Below are positions 16,672 through 24,060 of a stretch of 64,000 bases of DNA, one piece after another. The stretch is taken from assembly GCA_036343175.1 (NCBI GenBank), contig JAZASR010000001.1, positions 73,969 through 137,968 of the forward strand, in the 5' to 3' direction. Numbering within the stretch: the first letter of the stretch is position 1; every line of letters begins with the position of its first letter. Origin of the DNA: JAEEJA01 sp036343175 (lineage in GTDB: Bacteria > Bacillota > Clostridia > Lachnospirales > Lachnospiraceae). A model generated the notes under the pieces. It saw only the letters and a program-made list of their open reading frames with translations. It was not told the DNA's origin and made no database searches. A program made the position numbers and the translations under genes.

Positions 16672-18375
16672 ATGGATAATGATGAGAAATATGATGAGAA
16701 TTTAAAAAATGATGATGAACAGGCTGTGAATGGTGCCGGCATGGATGATGATTCAGACAGCACTGAAGCTGCCTCCGGTCAGATGAGTGACAGTGAAAAT
16801 ACACAGTCAGGAAGCCATAATGACGATAAAGGTCCGGGTCAGCAGACCGGGGATATCTGCTTTGTCTGCAGGAGGAAGGAAAGCGAGGTCGGGCCGCTCG
16901 TACACATCATGAACGGTATGTCGATCTGCCCTGACTGTCTGAATAAATTCACCAGCGGCTTTTCCAATATGGAATTTTACATGCCCGGAGTCGGCGGCTT
17001 TGCATACGTAGATCCGGCCGCAGGAGGGAATAGTGCCGGCAATGGCGTCAATTCAGGAAAAGACAGTGACTCTTCCGACACCCATGACTTCCGGGAGACT
17101 GTTACACCGGCCAGTGTTATCGATCAGAATGGGAATCCTGTATCTGAAGCCCAGGAGGATGATGATGACAATGATGAAGAAGCAAAGGGTCAGGGCAATC
17201 CGAATATCATAAATCTCGGCTCGATATTTGAGAACTTCGGCATACCTCAGATGCAGACAAGACGGCCAAAGAAGAAAAAGAAGAATGATTATCCAAAACT
17301 TGATATCAATAATCTTCCTGCCCCTCACATCATTAAGTCAAAGCTGGATGAATATGTGATCGGTCAGGAAAAGGCAAAGAAGGTAATATCTGTTGCCGTA
17401 TATAACCATTATAAGAGAATACTTACCATGAAGCCTGAGGACAATGATGTGGAGATAGGCAAGTCCAATGTCCTGCTGGTCGGTCCAACCGGTTCGGGAA
17501 AGACGTATCTTGTGCAGACCCTTGCCAGAATATTGCAGGTACCTCTTGCGATCACGGATGCAACGACTCTCACAGAAGCAGGATATATAGGTGATGATGT
17601 GGAATCTGTTCTTTCCAAGCTCCTGCTTGAGGCAGATAATGACGTAAAGGCTGCTGAGCATGGCATCGTATTCATAGATGAGATAGATAAGATCTCAAAG
17701 AAAAAGAATACCAACAGCCGTGATGTAAGCGGTGAAAGCGTACAGCAGGGTCTTCTTAAGCTTCTGGAGGGAAGCGAGGTCGAGGTTCCTGTAGGCGCCA
17801 ACAATAAGAACGCCATGGTTCCGATGACAGTTGTGGATACTACAAACATTCTCTTCATAGTCGGCGGCGCATTCCCGGGCATAGAGAAAATAATACGGAA
17901 CAGACTGAATGAAAAGGCAGGCATAGGATTCAATTCAGCCCTTCAGGATAAGTATGACGACGATAAGGATCTTCAGCTCAAGGTCCGTGTTGAGGATCTG
18001 CGTGAATTCGGCATGATACCGGAGTTCCTTGGGCGTCTTCCTATTATCTGCGGCTTTCAGTCACTTGATAAGGAAATGTACAGGGCTATCCTTACCCAGC
18101 CTAAGAATGCCATCATTAAGCAGTATCAGAAGCTTCTGTCTCTTGATGAAGTAAACCTAAAGTTTGAAGATGATGCCATAGAGGCCATTGCGGAAAAAGC
18201 AGTCAAAGAGAAGACAGGCGCTCGTGCCCTCCGCTCCATCATAGAAGAGTTCATGCTTGATATCATGTATGAGATACCAAAGGACGATAACATTGGTACA
18301 GTAACTATTACGCGCAGCTATATAGAAGGTCATGGATCACCGGTAATAGAGATGCGGACAGAGGAAAAGCACTGA
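16672..18375 (+). CDS. clpX: ClpX, ATP-dependent unfoldase with long acidic linker
   Basis: AAA+ unfoldase that feeds substrates to ClpP. The 567-residue protein is longer than the usual 410-430. Residues 1-60 are acidic. The zinc finger uses C63xxC66 and a CPDC pair near 87-90. An acidic linker of about 115 residues follows, ending in a lysine-rich stretch before the AAA+ core at about 208. The Walker A is GPTGSGKT (about 271), the Walker B is FIDEIDK (about 334), the pore loop reads GYIG instead of GYVG, and an IGF ClpP-docking loop is present (AGIGFNS). The sensor-2 GARALRSI is intact. ATG 16672 follows GGAGAG. No clpP is in the window. Confidence 0.95.
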   Translation: MDNDEKYDENLKNDDEQAVNGAGMDDDSDSTEAASGQMSDSENTQSGSHNDDKGPGQQTGDICFVCRRKESEVGPLVHIMNGMSICPDCLNKFTSGFSNMEFYMPGVGGFAYVDPAAGGNSAGNGVNSGKDSDSSDTHDFRETVTPASVIDQNGNPVSEAQEDDDDNDEEAKGQGNPNIINLGSIFENFGIPQMQTRRPKKKKKNDYPKLDINNLPAPHIIKSKLDEYVIGQEKAKKVISVAVYNHYKRILTMKPEDNDVEIGKSNVLLVGPTGSGKTYLVQTLARILQVPLAITDATTLTEAGYIGDDVESVLSKLLLEADNDVKAAEHGIVFIDEIDKISKKKNTNSRDVSGESVQQGLLKLLEGSEVEVPVGANNKNAMVPMTVVDTTNILFIVGGAFPGIEKIIRNRLNEKAGIGFNSALQDKYDDDKDLQLKVRVEDLREFGMIPEFLGRLPIICGFQSLDKEMYRAILTQPKNAIIKQYQKLLSLDEVNLKFEDDAIEAIAEKAVKEKTGARALRSIIEEFMLDIMYEIPKDDNIGTVTITRSYIEGHGSPVIEMRTEEKH

Positions 18376-18386
18376 AATATTTATAA

Positions 18387-18416
18387 TTGACAATCTCTCT
18401 TCAGATTTGATATAAT
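18387..18416 (+). promoter_or_regulatory. Sigma-A promoter of tRNA-Arg
   Basis: TTGACA (18387-18392) and TATAAT (18411-18416) are consensus boxes with an 18-base spacer. Transcription would start just before the tRNA at 18430. Confidence 0.85.
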
Positions 18417-18429
18417 ACATATTCGTTGA

Positions 18430-18501
18430 GCTCTCATAGTTAAATGGATATAACAGCCCCCTCCTAAGGGGCAGTTGTAGGTTCGATTCCTACTGGGAGT
18501 G
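18430..18501 (+). tRNA. tRNA-Arg (anticodon CCT)
   Basis: A cloverleaf can be drawn. The acceptor stem pairs GCTCTCA with TGGGAGT, starting with a G-T wobble. The anticodon stem GCCCC/GGGGC encloses the loop CTCCTAA with anticodon CCT, which reads AGG. The T-arm is GTAGG-TTCGATT-CCTAC. The 3' CCA is not encoded. A short stem-loop terminator follows at about 18516. Confidence 0.93.
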
Positions 18502-18515
18502 TTTTTTAATGCTTA

Positions 18516-18551
18516 AAACCCGCTGAGAGACGAAAGTATTCTCAGTTTTTT
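18516..18551 (+). terminator. Terminator after tRNA-Arg
   Basis: CTGAGA (18523-18528) and TCTCAG (18540-18545) form a stem whose loop contains GACGAAAGTAT. An uninterrupted T-run follows from 18546. Confidence 0.8.
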
Positions 18552-18572
18552 TGATATATATGGAGAAGATCT

Positions 18573-20564
18573 ATGTCAGCAAAGAATATATTTAAAAGGT
18601 CAATGACCCTGATACTGGCTGTAAGCCTCATGCTTTTTGCTCCTGTCTCACTTCCGGGTACGGAATGTACAGGCAGCAAAAGCTCCGGCGCAGGCATGGT
18701 AAGTAAAGCATCCGCGGCTAAGAAGTTCGACAAGAAGGACCTTGGAGCAAAAACCGCTGTGCTCATGGATGTGAATACCGGTACGGTGCTTTTCAGCAAA
18801 AAGCCGCATAAACATATGTATCCTGCCAGTATTACAAAGATAATGACCACATATCTTTCCATCATCAATTCATCCCCGGATGAAGATGTTGTATTCAATA
18901 AAAATACAGCATTCGGCACATCACCTTATCTGCAGTGGGATGCATCGAATATCGGCGCAAAACCTGGTGAAAAGATACCAATGCGTGACTGCTGGTACGC
19001 TATGATGCTCCAGTCGGCAAACGAGGTCTGCTTAGGCGCGGCGGAGCATGTGGGAGGCACGATTGAGAACTTCGTAAATATGATGAATGAAGAGGTCTCG
19101 AGACTCGGACTTTCCGACACTCATTTCAATAACCCTAACGGACTCCACGACCCTGATCATTATACAAGCGCATATGATATGGCAGTCATAGCTTCTGCCG
19201 CATATAAGAACGATGAATTCAGGAACGTTACGGGTACAAAATCCTATGTGATACCAAAGACCAATAAGGAAAAAAAGCGCCCTATAGTAAACCACCACAG
19301 CATGCTGTCAGGCAGCAAATTCCCGCAATATGCCTATAAGTACTGTACAGGCGGCAAGACAGGATACACAAATGCAGCCCAGTACACCCTTGTCACATTT
19401 GCGGAGAAGGATGACATGCAGCTGGTATGCGTTGTCATGGGCGACAGGAATCCGCAGGTCGACCATAAGAACGAATATTCAGATTCCATAAAGCTGTTAA
19501 ATTACGGCTTCAATAACTTCGAAATGAAGCAGGTCGGTGGTACGGGCGCTGATCTGAATGAAAGCCGGTCTGATGACGGATTATTTACAGAATTCTCAAA
19601 ATATCTGGATCCGGCAAAGTCGCCGCTTGACTCTGAGCAGGGCGGCGCAGTGATACTGCCGAAGGGAGCTGACATGTCCCTCCTTACACGTGAAACTGAA
19701 GTGTTTACTTCACCTGTGACACTGTCTGCAGCCCAAATGGCTATAGGCAGGGCCACATATAAATATATGGGAGAGACTGTCGGGAGCACATATATCACAT
19801 ATGATGAGTCAAAGTCACCAAAGGTCAGCCTCACTGACCTGCTCGAGGGTAAGAATAACGCCTCTCTTTCAGCAAAGAAAAAAAATCCGCTTTCGAGAAC
19901 TGTAAATAATATCAGGTTCACATTCATGACGGCATCAGGAAATGTACACAGCTTCTTTAAAGGCCGTATTGCTCTGCTGATACTCCTGGTACTTATACTT
20001 CTCATGATGATCCTCATGATCGTGAATTACAGAGAGGTCCTCAATAGCCACGGCTCAAGAAAATACGCTCTCAGAGATAAGAATAAAGACAATTCCGCAT
20101 CCATGATGGAGGGATCCTTATCATTTGGCGGCGGAAAGAGAAGGAGGAGGAAAAGAGGATACAGCTTAAGCTCCAGTACTTCATTCCTTGAACAGGAATC
20201 AGGCAGCCTGAATTTTAAGTCCGACGATAAAAGGCGCCGTAAAAGGAAAAAGACTCAGCAGAGGGTTGACCGCGACAGTATGATGCGTGAAAGGGCACCG
20301 CTTCATTTCAGTGCGAAGCATAACGTAAAGAGCATAAGCTTCGGCAAGGATCTTGGCTCGGTGGAACCTGAAGGGCATAAGAAGACAAGAGCTTCCGGCG
20401 TCACGGATGAGCGCTTAAGACCGGAAAGAAATATAAGCGATGGTCTCGAAGGCATGGATCTTACTTCAAGAAAATCCAGAAGAAGACACAGGAAGACTAC
20501 CGAAAGCTTCGGCACCAACTATTACTATTATAAGAATAAAAATAATAATTCCAGGCATAAGTAA
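18573..20564 (+). CDS. D-alanyl-D-alanine carboxypeptidase (DacA/DacF type)
   Basis: Low-molecular-weight PBP that trims the terminal D-Ala from peptidoglycan stems. It is 663 residues, longer than the usual 390-450. An N-terminal signal (about 1-35) is followed by the peptidase S11 domain with S86-x-x-K89 (SITK), S148-A-N, and K262-T-G in CTGGKTGYT. After the beta-rich C-domain there is a membrane helix at about 468-490, then a basic cytosolic tail of about 170 residues rich in Arg, Lys and Ser. This tail is unusual for the family. The gene lies after tRNA-Arg; GGAGA precedes the ATG. Confidence 0.92.
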   Translation: MSAKNIFKRSMTLILAVSLMLFAPVSLPGTECTGSKSSGAGMVSKASAAKKFDKKDLGAKTAVLMDVNTGTVLFSKKPHKHMYPASITKIMTTYLSIINSSPDEDVVFNKNTAFGTSPYLQWDASNIGAKPGEKIPMRDCWYAMMLQSANEVCLGAAEHVGGTIENFVNMMNEEVSRLGLSDTHFNNPNGLHDPDHYTSAYDMAVIASAAYKNDEFRNVTGTKSYVIPKTNKEKKRPIVNHHSMLSGSKFPQYAYKYCTGGKTGYTNAAQYTLVTFAEKDDMQLVCVVMGDRNPQVDHKNEYSDSIKLLNYGFNNFEMKQVGGTGADLNESRSDDGLFTEFSKYLDPAKSPLDSEQGGAVILPKGADMSLLTRETEVFTSPVTLSAAQMAIGRATYKYMGETVGSTYITYDESKSPKVSLTDLLEGKNNASLSAKKKNPLSRTVNNIRFTFMTASGNVHSFFKGRIALLILLVLILLMMILMIVNYREVLNSHGSRKYALRDKNKDNSASMMEGSLSFGGGKRRRRKRGYSLSSSTSFLEQESGSLNFKSDDKRRRKRKKTQQRVDRDSMMRERAPLHFSAKHNVKSISFGKDLGSVEPEGHKKTRASGVTDERLRPERNISDGLEGMDLTSRKSRRRHRKTTESFGTNYYYYKNKNNNSRHK

Positions 20565-20567
20565 ATC

Positions 20568-20596
20568 TTGAAAAGGCGCATTCAAAGTAGTAGAAT
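20568..20596 (+). promoter_or_regulatory. Promoter of the ferredoxin gene
   Basis: TTGAAA (20568-20573) and TAGAAT (20591-20596) are separated by 17 bases. The ferredoxin ribosome site AGGAGG follows about 20 bases downstream. Confidence 0.65.
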
Positions 20597-20628
20597 AAGT
20601 GAAATCATTATTTAAGGAGGAAGTAATT

Positions 20629-20799
20629 ATGGCATACGTAATCGGTGATGACTGTATCAGCTGCGGATCTTGTGTTGATGGATGCCCGGTAGGCGCTATT
20701 TCACAGGGCGATGCTCATTATGAGATCGATGCAGACACATGCATCAGCTGTGGTGCCTGCGCAGGTACATGTCCGGTTGGAGCTATTTCAGAAGGGTGA
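20629..20799 (+). CDS. 2[4Fe-4S] ferredoxin
   Basis: A 56-residue soluble electron carrier of clostridial type. Two internally repeated CxxCxxCxxxCP motifs (CISCGSCVDGCP and CISCGACAGTCP) supply all eight ligands for two [4Fe-4S] clusters. AGGAGG lies 8-10 bases before ATG 20629. The gene has its own promoter and terminator, so it is a single-gene unit, as is usual for such abundant ferredoxins. Confidence 0.95.
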   Translation: MAYVIGDDCISCGSCVDGCPVGAISQGDAHYEIDADTCISCGACAGTCPVGAISEG

Positions 20800-20850
20800 T
20801 ATTACTTTTTTATATGCACACAATGTAATCTTACTTCAGATGAAATAAAG

Positions 20851-20890
20851 CAGAGAGCATGCATTTATTATGTATGCTCTGTTTTTTTTG
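20851..20890 (+). terminator. Terminator of the ferredoxin gene
   Basis: CAGAGAGCATGCA pairs with TGTATGCTCTG around a short loop and is followed by eight T residues. It lies 52 bases after the stop. Confidence 0.9.
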
Positions 20891-20920
20891 CTTTTTTTTA
20901 GCTTAATGAACAGGATTTTA

Positions 20921-20949
20921 TTGAATTTATAGTCTTTCATAAGTATAAT
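20921..20949 (+). promoter_or_regulatory. Promoter of the TPR/degenerate-AAA gene
   Basis: TTGAAT (20921-20926) and TATAAT (20944-20949) are separated by 17 bases, about 48 bases before the start codon at 20998. Confidence 0.7.
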
Positions 20950-20997
20950 GATATGCGGGGTAGTATTTTTATATCTTAGGAAGGTAGGAGCTGTAGT

Positions 20998-23900
20998 ATG
21001 AAAACTAGAGAAAATTCTGTAAAACTTGCACAGATAAAGCAGCTGGTTACTGAAAAAAAGTATCAGCAGGCTGCCGCACTTTTAAGGACAGTCGCACCTA
21101 ATCAGATAACATCCGTACAGGATATGAAGCCATGTGCCATAGTGTACTACAAAAATGGTTATTATTCATCCGCCAGAGAGCTGTATGAGCAGCTCTTTAA
21201 GAAGGAGAAGAACAGACTGTATCTTCAGCAGCTCGTATATATATGCATCCATATGAAGGATTTCAATGCAGCTGAGAATTATTATCAGCAGTTTGTATCT
21301 ATGAGCAAGAGCAAGAGAGACAATCTTATACTCTACTACAGGATACAGAAGGCAAAAGGCGCATCTGCTGATGAGCTTATCGCTATCCTTGAGGAGCTTA
21401 AAGATGAAGAGTACCTTGAAGAATGGGCATATGAGCTGGCAAAGCTCTACCAGATAGCAGGCCGCATAGACGATTGTAAGAATGAATGTGAGAACATTAA
21501 GGCCTGGTTCGGCAGCGGCGAAGTCGTAGAGAGGGCGTCAGTGCTTCTCACATACCTCAAGGTGGATGACAAGCTGCCTGAGTACAAGGATAAGGATTAT
21601 ACCTTACCTGAAGAGGAAAAGAATCCTTTTGATACAACTACTCTTCCAAAGCTCGATCCTGATATTCTCAGACAGGAAAGAGAGTTCAAGAGGAGCAAGA
21701 AAAAGAGGGATAAGAAGACCCGTGAAAGCGAAGAATTCATAGATGCGGATCTTGATGAAGGACTTCCGGATGACGTAGAGCCTGTTAAGAAGAAGCACAT
21801 CATATCAGACAGGCTCGAGGAAGCAGGACTGCTTCGTAAGAGCCAGCAGGAAGCTGAAGCACAGGCCATTCAGGCAGGACAGGAGAAAACTGATGAAAAT
21901 TCTGATAAAGATTCTGAACTTTCTGATAAAGCTGATAACAAGGCTGCAGAAGATACTGCAGACATTAAAGAAGTTCCTGCAGAGGCTCTCAAAGAAGACA
22001 AGGAGACTGCAGAAGAAGTCAGCGCAGATACAGAAGATACTGAAGTAAATGATGATGTTTCAGAAGAAGCCGCAGATAATGATGCAGCTGATAATGCAGA
22101 GGCTTCTGTGGAAGAAGACAGTAAGAAGGCTGAAAATGAAGCAATAAACGCAGATGCAGAGACAGCGGAGCATGAGAATGCTGAGCCGGATGAAGCAGCT
22201 GATGAGAAAGCAGAGGTTTCAGATGCGGATGCAGAGCCGGGTGCGGATGCAGATGAGACCGGGGAAGCTAAAGCGGAGGCTTCAGGCGCAGGAGTCTCTG
22301 AGATGAAAGAGACAGCTCAGGATATGCTTGCAAGGATCATGGCAGAAGCCAAGGCAGAGGATCAGAAAGAGAAGGAAGAAGCTGCCAGAAGAGAAGCTGA
22401 AGAAAAAGCAAGGATAGAAGCAGAGGAAGAGGCGATCAGACAGGCTGAAGAGCAGGCAAGACTTGAAGCTCTTGAGAGAGAAAGAAAAGAAAAAGAAGAG
22501 CAGGAGAGGATCATTGCCGAGCAGAAAGCAGCAAAGGAAGCTCACGAGAAGGATCTTGAGGAAAGCGCAGAGAAAGCTATCCTCGAGGGGAGTGACTCTG
22601 TTGAAGATACACAGAAGATCGAGCAGGCAAGGCAGGATGCCTTTGACGTCATGATGCTCAATGATGAGAATGATGACACCATCGGCGACGATCTTGGTGA
22701 AGAGGATGAACCTGATCTTCAATATGACCCTATGATGCAGGAACAGTTCATGAGGGATTCACAGTCAGGTACAGGTATTACTCAGGATCTTTCAAGAGAA
22801 ATATCCGCTATATATAATGCAGAACAGACTGGTGGACAGCTGACAGAAAAAGCAGTTCAGGACGTTATGAGCGGCCAGATGCCTCAGGCGCCTGGTTTTA
22901 TGCAGGACCCGAATGCGGCTGCCATGGATATGAATGGCTACGCTCAGGATGTCAATATGGGCGGACAGTTTTATGCCGGTGATCAGCAGGGACAGTTCCC
23001 TGGTCAGGATGTAAATGCCGGTTATGCGTATCAGCAGCCTGAAGGTATGTCAACAGACGTTTCCGCATTCCAGTTCATGGATGCTCCTGAAGGCATGAAT
23101 GAGGTAATGCCTGATACAGGCATGATGCCTCAGGCAGAGTTCGCTGACATCACTGCGGATATGCAGGAAAGCCCTGCAGCTGAGCCTCAGATACCGGTTC
23201 AGACACCTGCAGATGCAGAGTCAGCGGAAGCACCTGCAGATGCAGAGTCAGTGGAAGCGCTTGCAGATGCAGAGTCAGTGGAAGCACCGGAAACACCGGC
23301 TGTTGAGAATGCTGATGATCAGGAATTTGTATCAGCCACAGAAGCGCCGGAAGCAGGTGAAGCTGTCCTAAGTGCCGAAGGAAAGGAAGATTCGGAAATG
23401 GATGTTATGAAAGAACCGGAAATGCCGGAATTAAAGAAGGCAGTTCCATCGGAAAATACCAATGATAAGCCGCAGGAGAAGAAGGGGCTTTTCCGTCTCT
23501 TCTCCACTAATGCCAAGATGAAGAAAGATGAGGCTGCGAAGGTCAGCGAAGCAGGCGGAACTGATGATGCGCTTCCTGACAGCGATCTTCCTACAACAAA
23601 GGCTCTTCATAAGAGCATTCAGGATATGCTTGTACTTATCAATGGTGAGCCTGAGCCTACACACTATGTGCTCATTGGCGAAGGCACAGACAGGATACAG
23701 GGGATCACAAAGAAGATCATCAGGATCATGCACAGAAAGAATTTCGTATCTTCTACAAGGATAGCAATGATAGATGCAGAGCAGCTCAATTCGATCTATC
23801 TGCCATCTGTTAAGGAACAGCTTAAGGGCGGATGTCTGCTTGTAACAAATGCATCAAGACTTCTGTTCACTACGATCGGCAGCATATTCAATCTTATGGA

Positions 23901-24042
23901 TGAGTACAAGGGCGATATCGTAGTAGTGCTTGCTGATGAAGGCAAGACTCTGGATAATCTCTTCAAGATCACACCGGCATTGTCAAAGAGGTTCCAGTAT
24001 GTGATCGATGTAAGCGATTATGAACTTGAAGACTATATGTAA
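20998..24042 (+). CDS. TPR protein with long acidic region and degenerate AAA+ (CbbX/SpoVK-like) C-domain
   Basis: A 1014-residue protein with no signal peptide or membrane helix, so cytosolic. Residues 1-190 are TPR-like helical repeats. From 280 to 430 the chain is mostly Glu, Asp and Ala, 440-540 is a charged coiled coil, and 560-830 is Gln/Met/Pro-rich with a 9-residue unit repeated three times (ADAESAEAP-like). Residues 887-1014 follow the order of CbbX/SpoVK AAA+ domains: a strand (HYVLIGEG) where Walker A should be, GGCLLVTNAS where Walker B should be, FNLMDEYKGDIVVVLADE, and TPALSKRFQYVIDVSDYE. The nucleotide-binding residues are missing, so it probably does not hydrolyse ATP. The downstream gene starts 18 bases later. 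Its role is unknown. Confidence 0.75.
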   Translation: MKTRENSVKLAQIKQLVTEKKYQQAAALLRTVAPNQITSVQDMKPCAIVYYKNGYYSSARELYEQLFKKEKNRLYLQQLVYICIHMKDFNAAENYYQQFVSMSKSKRDNLILYYRIQKAKGASADELIAILEELKDEEYLEEWAYELAKLYQIAGRIDDCKNECENIKAWFGSGEVVERASVLLTYLKVDDKLPEYKDKDYTLPEEEKNPFDTTTLPKLDPDILRQEREFKRSKKKRDKKTRESEEFIDADLDEGLPDDVEPVKKKHIISDRLEEAGLLRKSQQEAEAQAIQAGQEKTDENSDKDSELSDKADNKAAEDTADIKEVPAEALKEDKETAEEVSADTEDTEVNDDVSEEAADNDAADNAEASVEEDSKKAENEAINADAETAEHENAEPDEAADEKAEVSDADAEPGADADETGEAKAEASGAGVSEMKETAQDMLARIMAEAKAEDQKEKEEAARREAEEKARIEAEEEAIRQAEEQARLEALERERKEKEEQERIIAEQKAAKEAHEKDLEESAEKAILEGSDSVEDTQKIEQARQDAFDVMMLNDENDDTIGDDLGEEDEPDLQYDPMMQEQFMRDSQSGTGITQDLSREISAIYNAEQTGGQLTEKAVQDVMSGQMPQAPGFMQDPNAAAMDMNGYAQDVNMGGQFYAGDQQGQFPGQDVNAGYAYQQPEGMSTDVSAFQFMDAPEGMNEVMPDTGMMPQAEFADITADMQESPAAEPQIPVQTPADAESAEAPADAESVEALADAESVEAPETPAVENADDQEFVSATEAPEAGEAVLSAEGKEDSEMDVMKEPEMPELKKAVPSENTNDKPQEKKGLFRLFSTNAKMKKDEAAKVSEAGGTDDALPDSDLPTTKALHKSIQDMLVLINGEPEPTHYVLIGEGTDRIQGITKKIIRIMHRKNFVSSTRIAMIDAEQLNSIYLPSVKEQLKGGCLLVTNASRLLFTTIGSIFNLMDEYKGDIVVVLADEGKTLDNLFKITPALSKRFQYVIDVSDYELEDYM

Positions 24043-24060
24043 TAACGACAGAGGTGAAGT

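Noticed and set aside
21597..22722. Long minus-strand frames opposite the acidic part of the 1014-residue protein
   Set aside because: They arise from Glu/Ala-rich codons on the other strand, are Ser/Phe/Leu-biased and lack ribosome sites.
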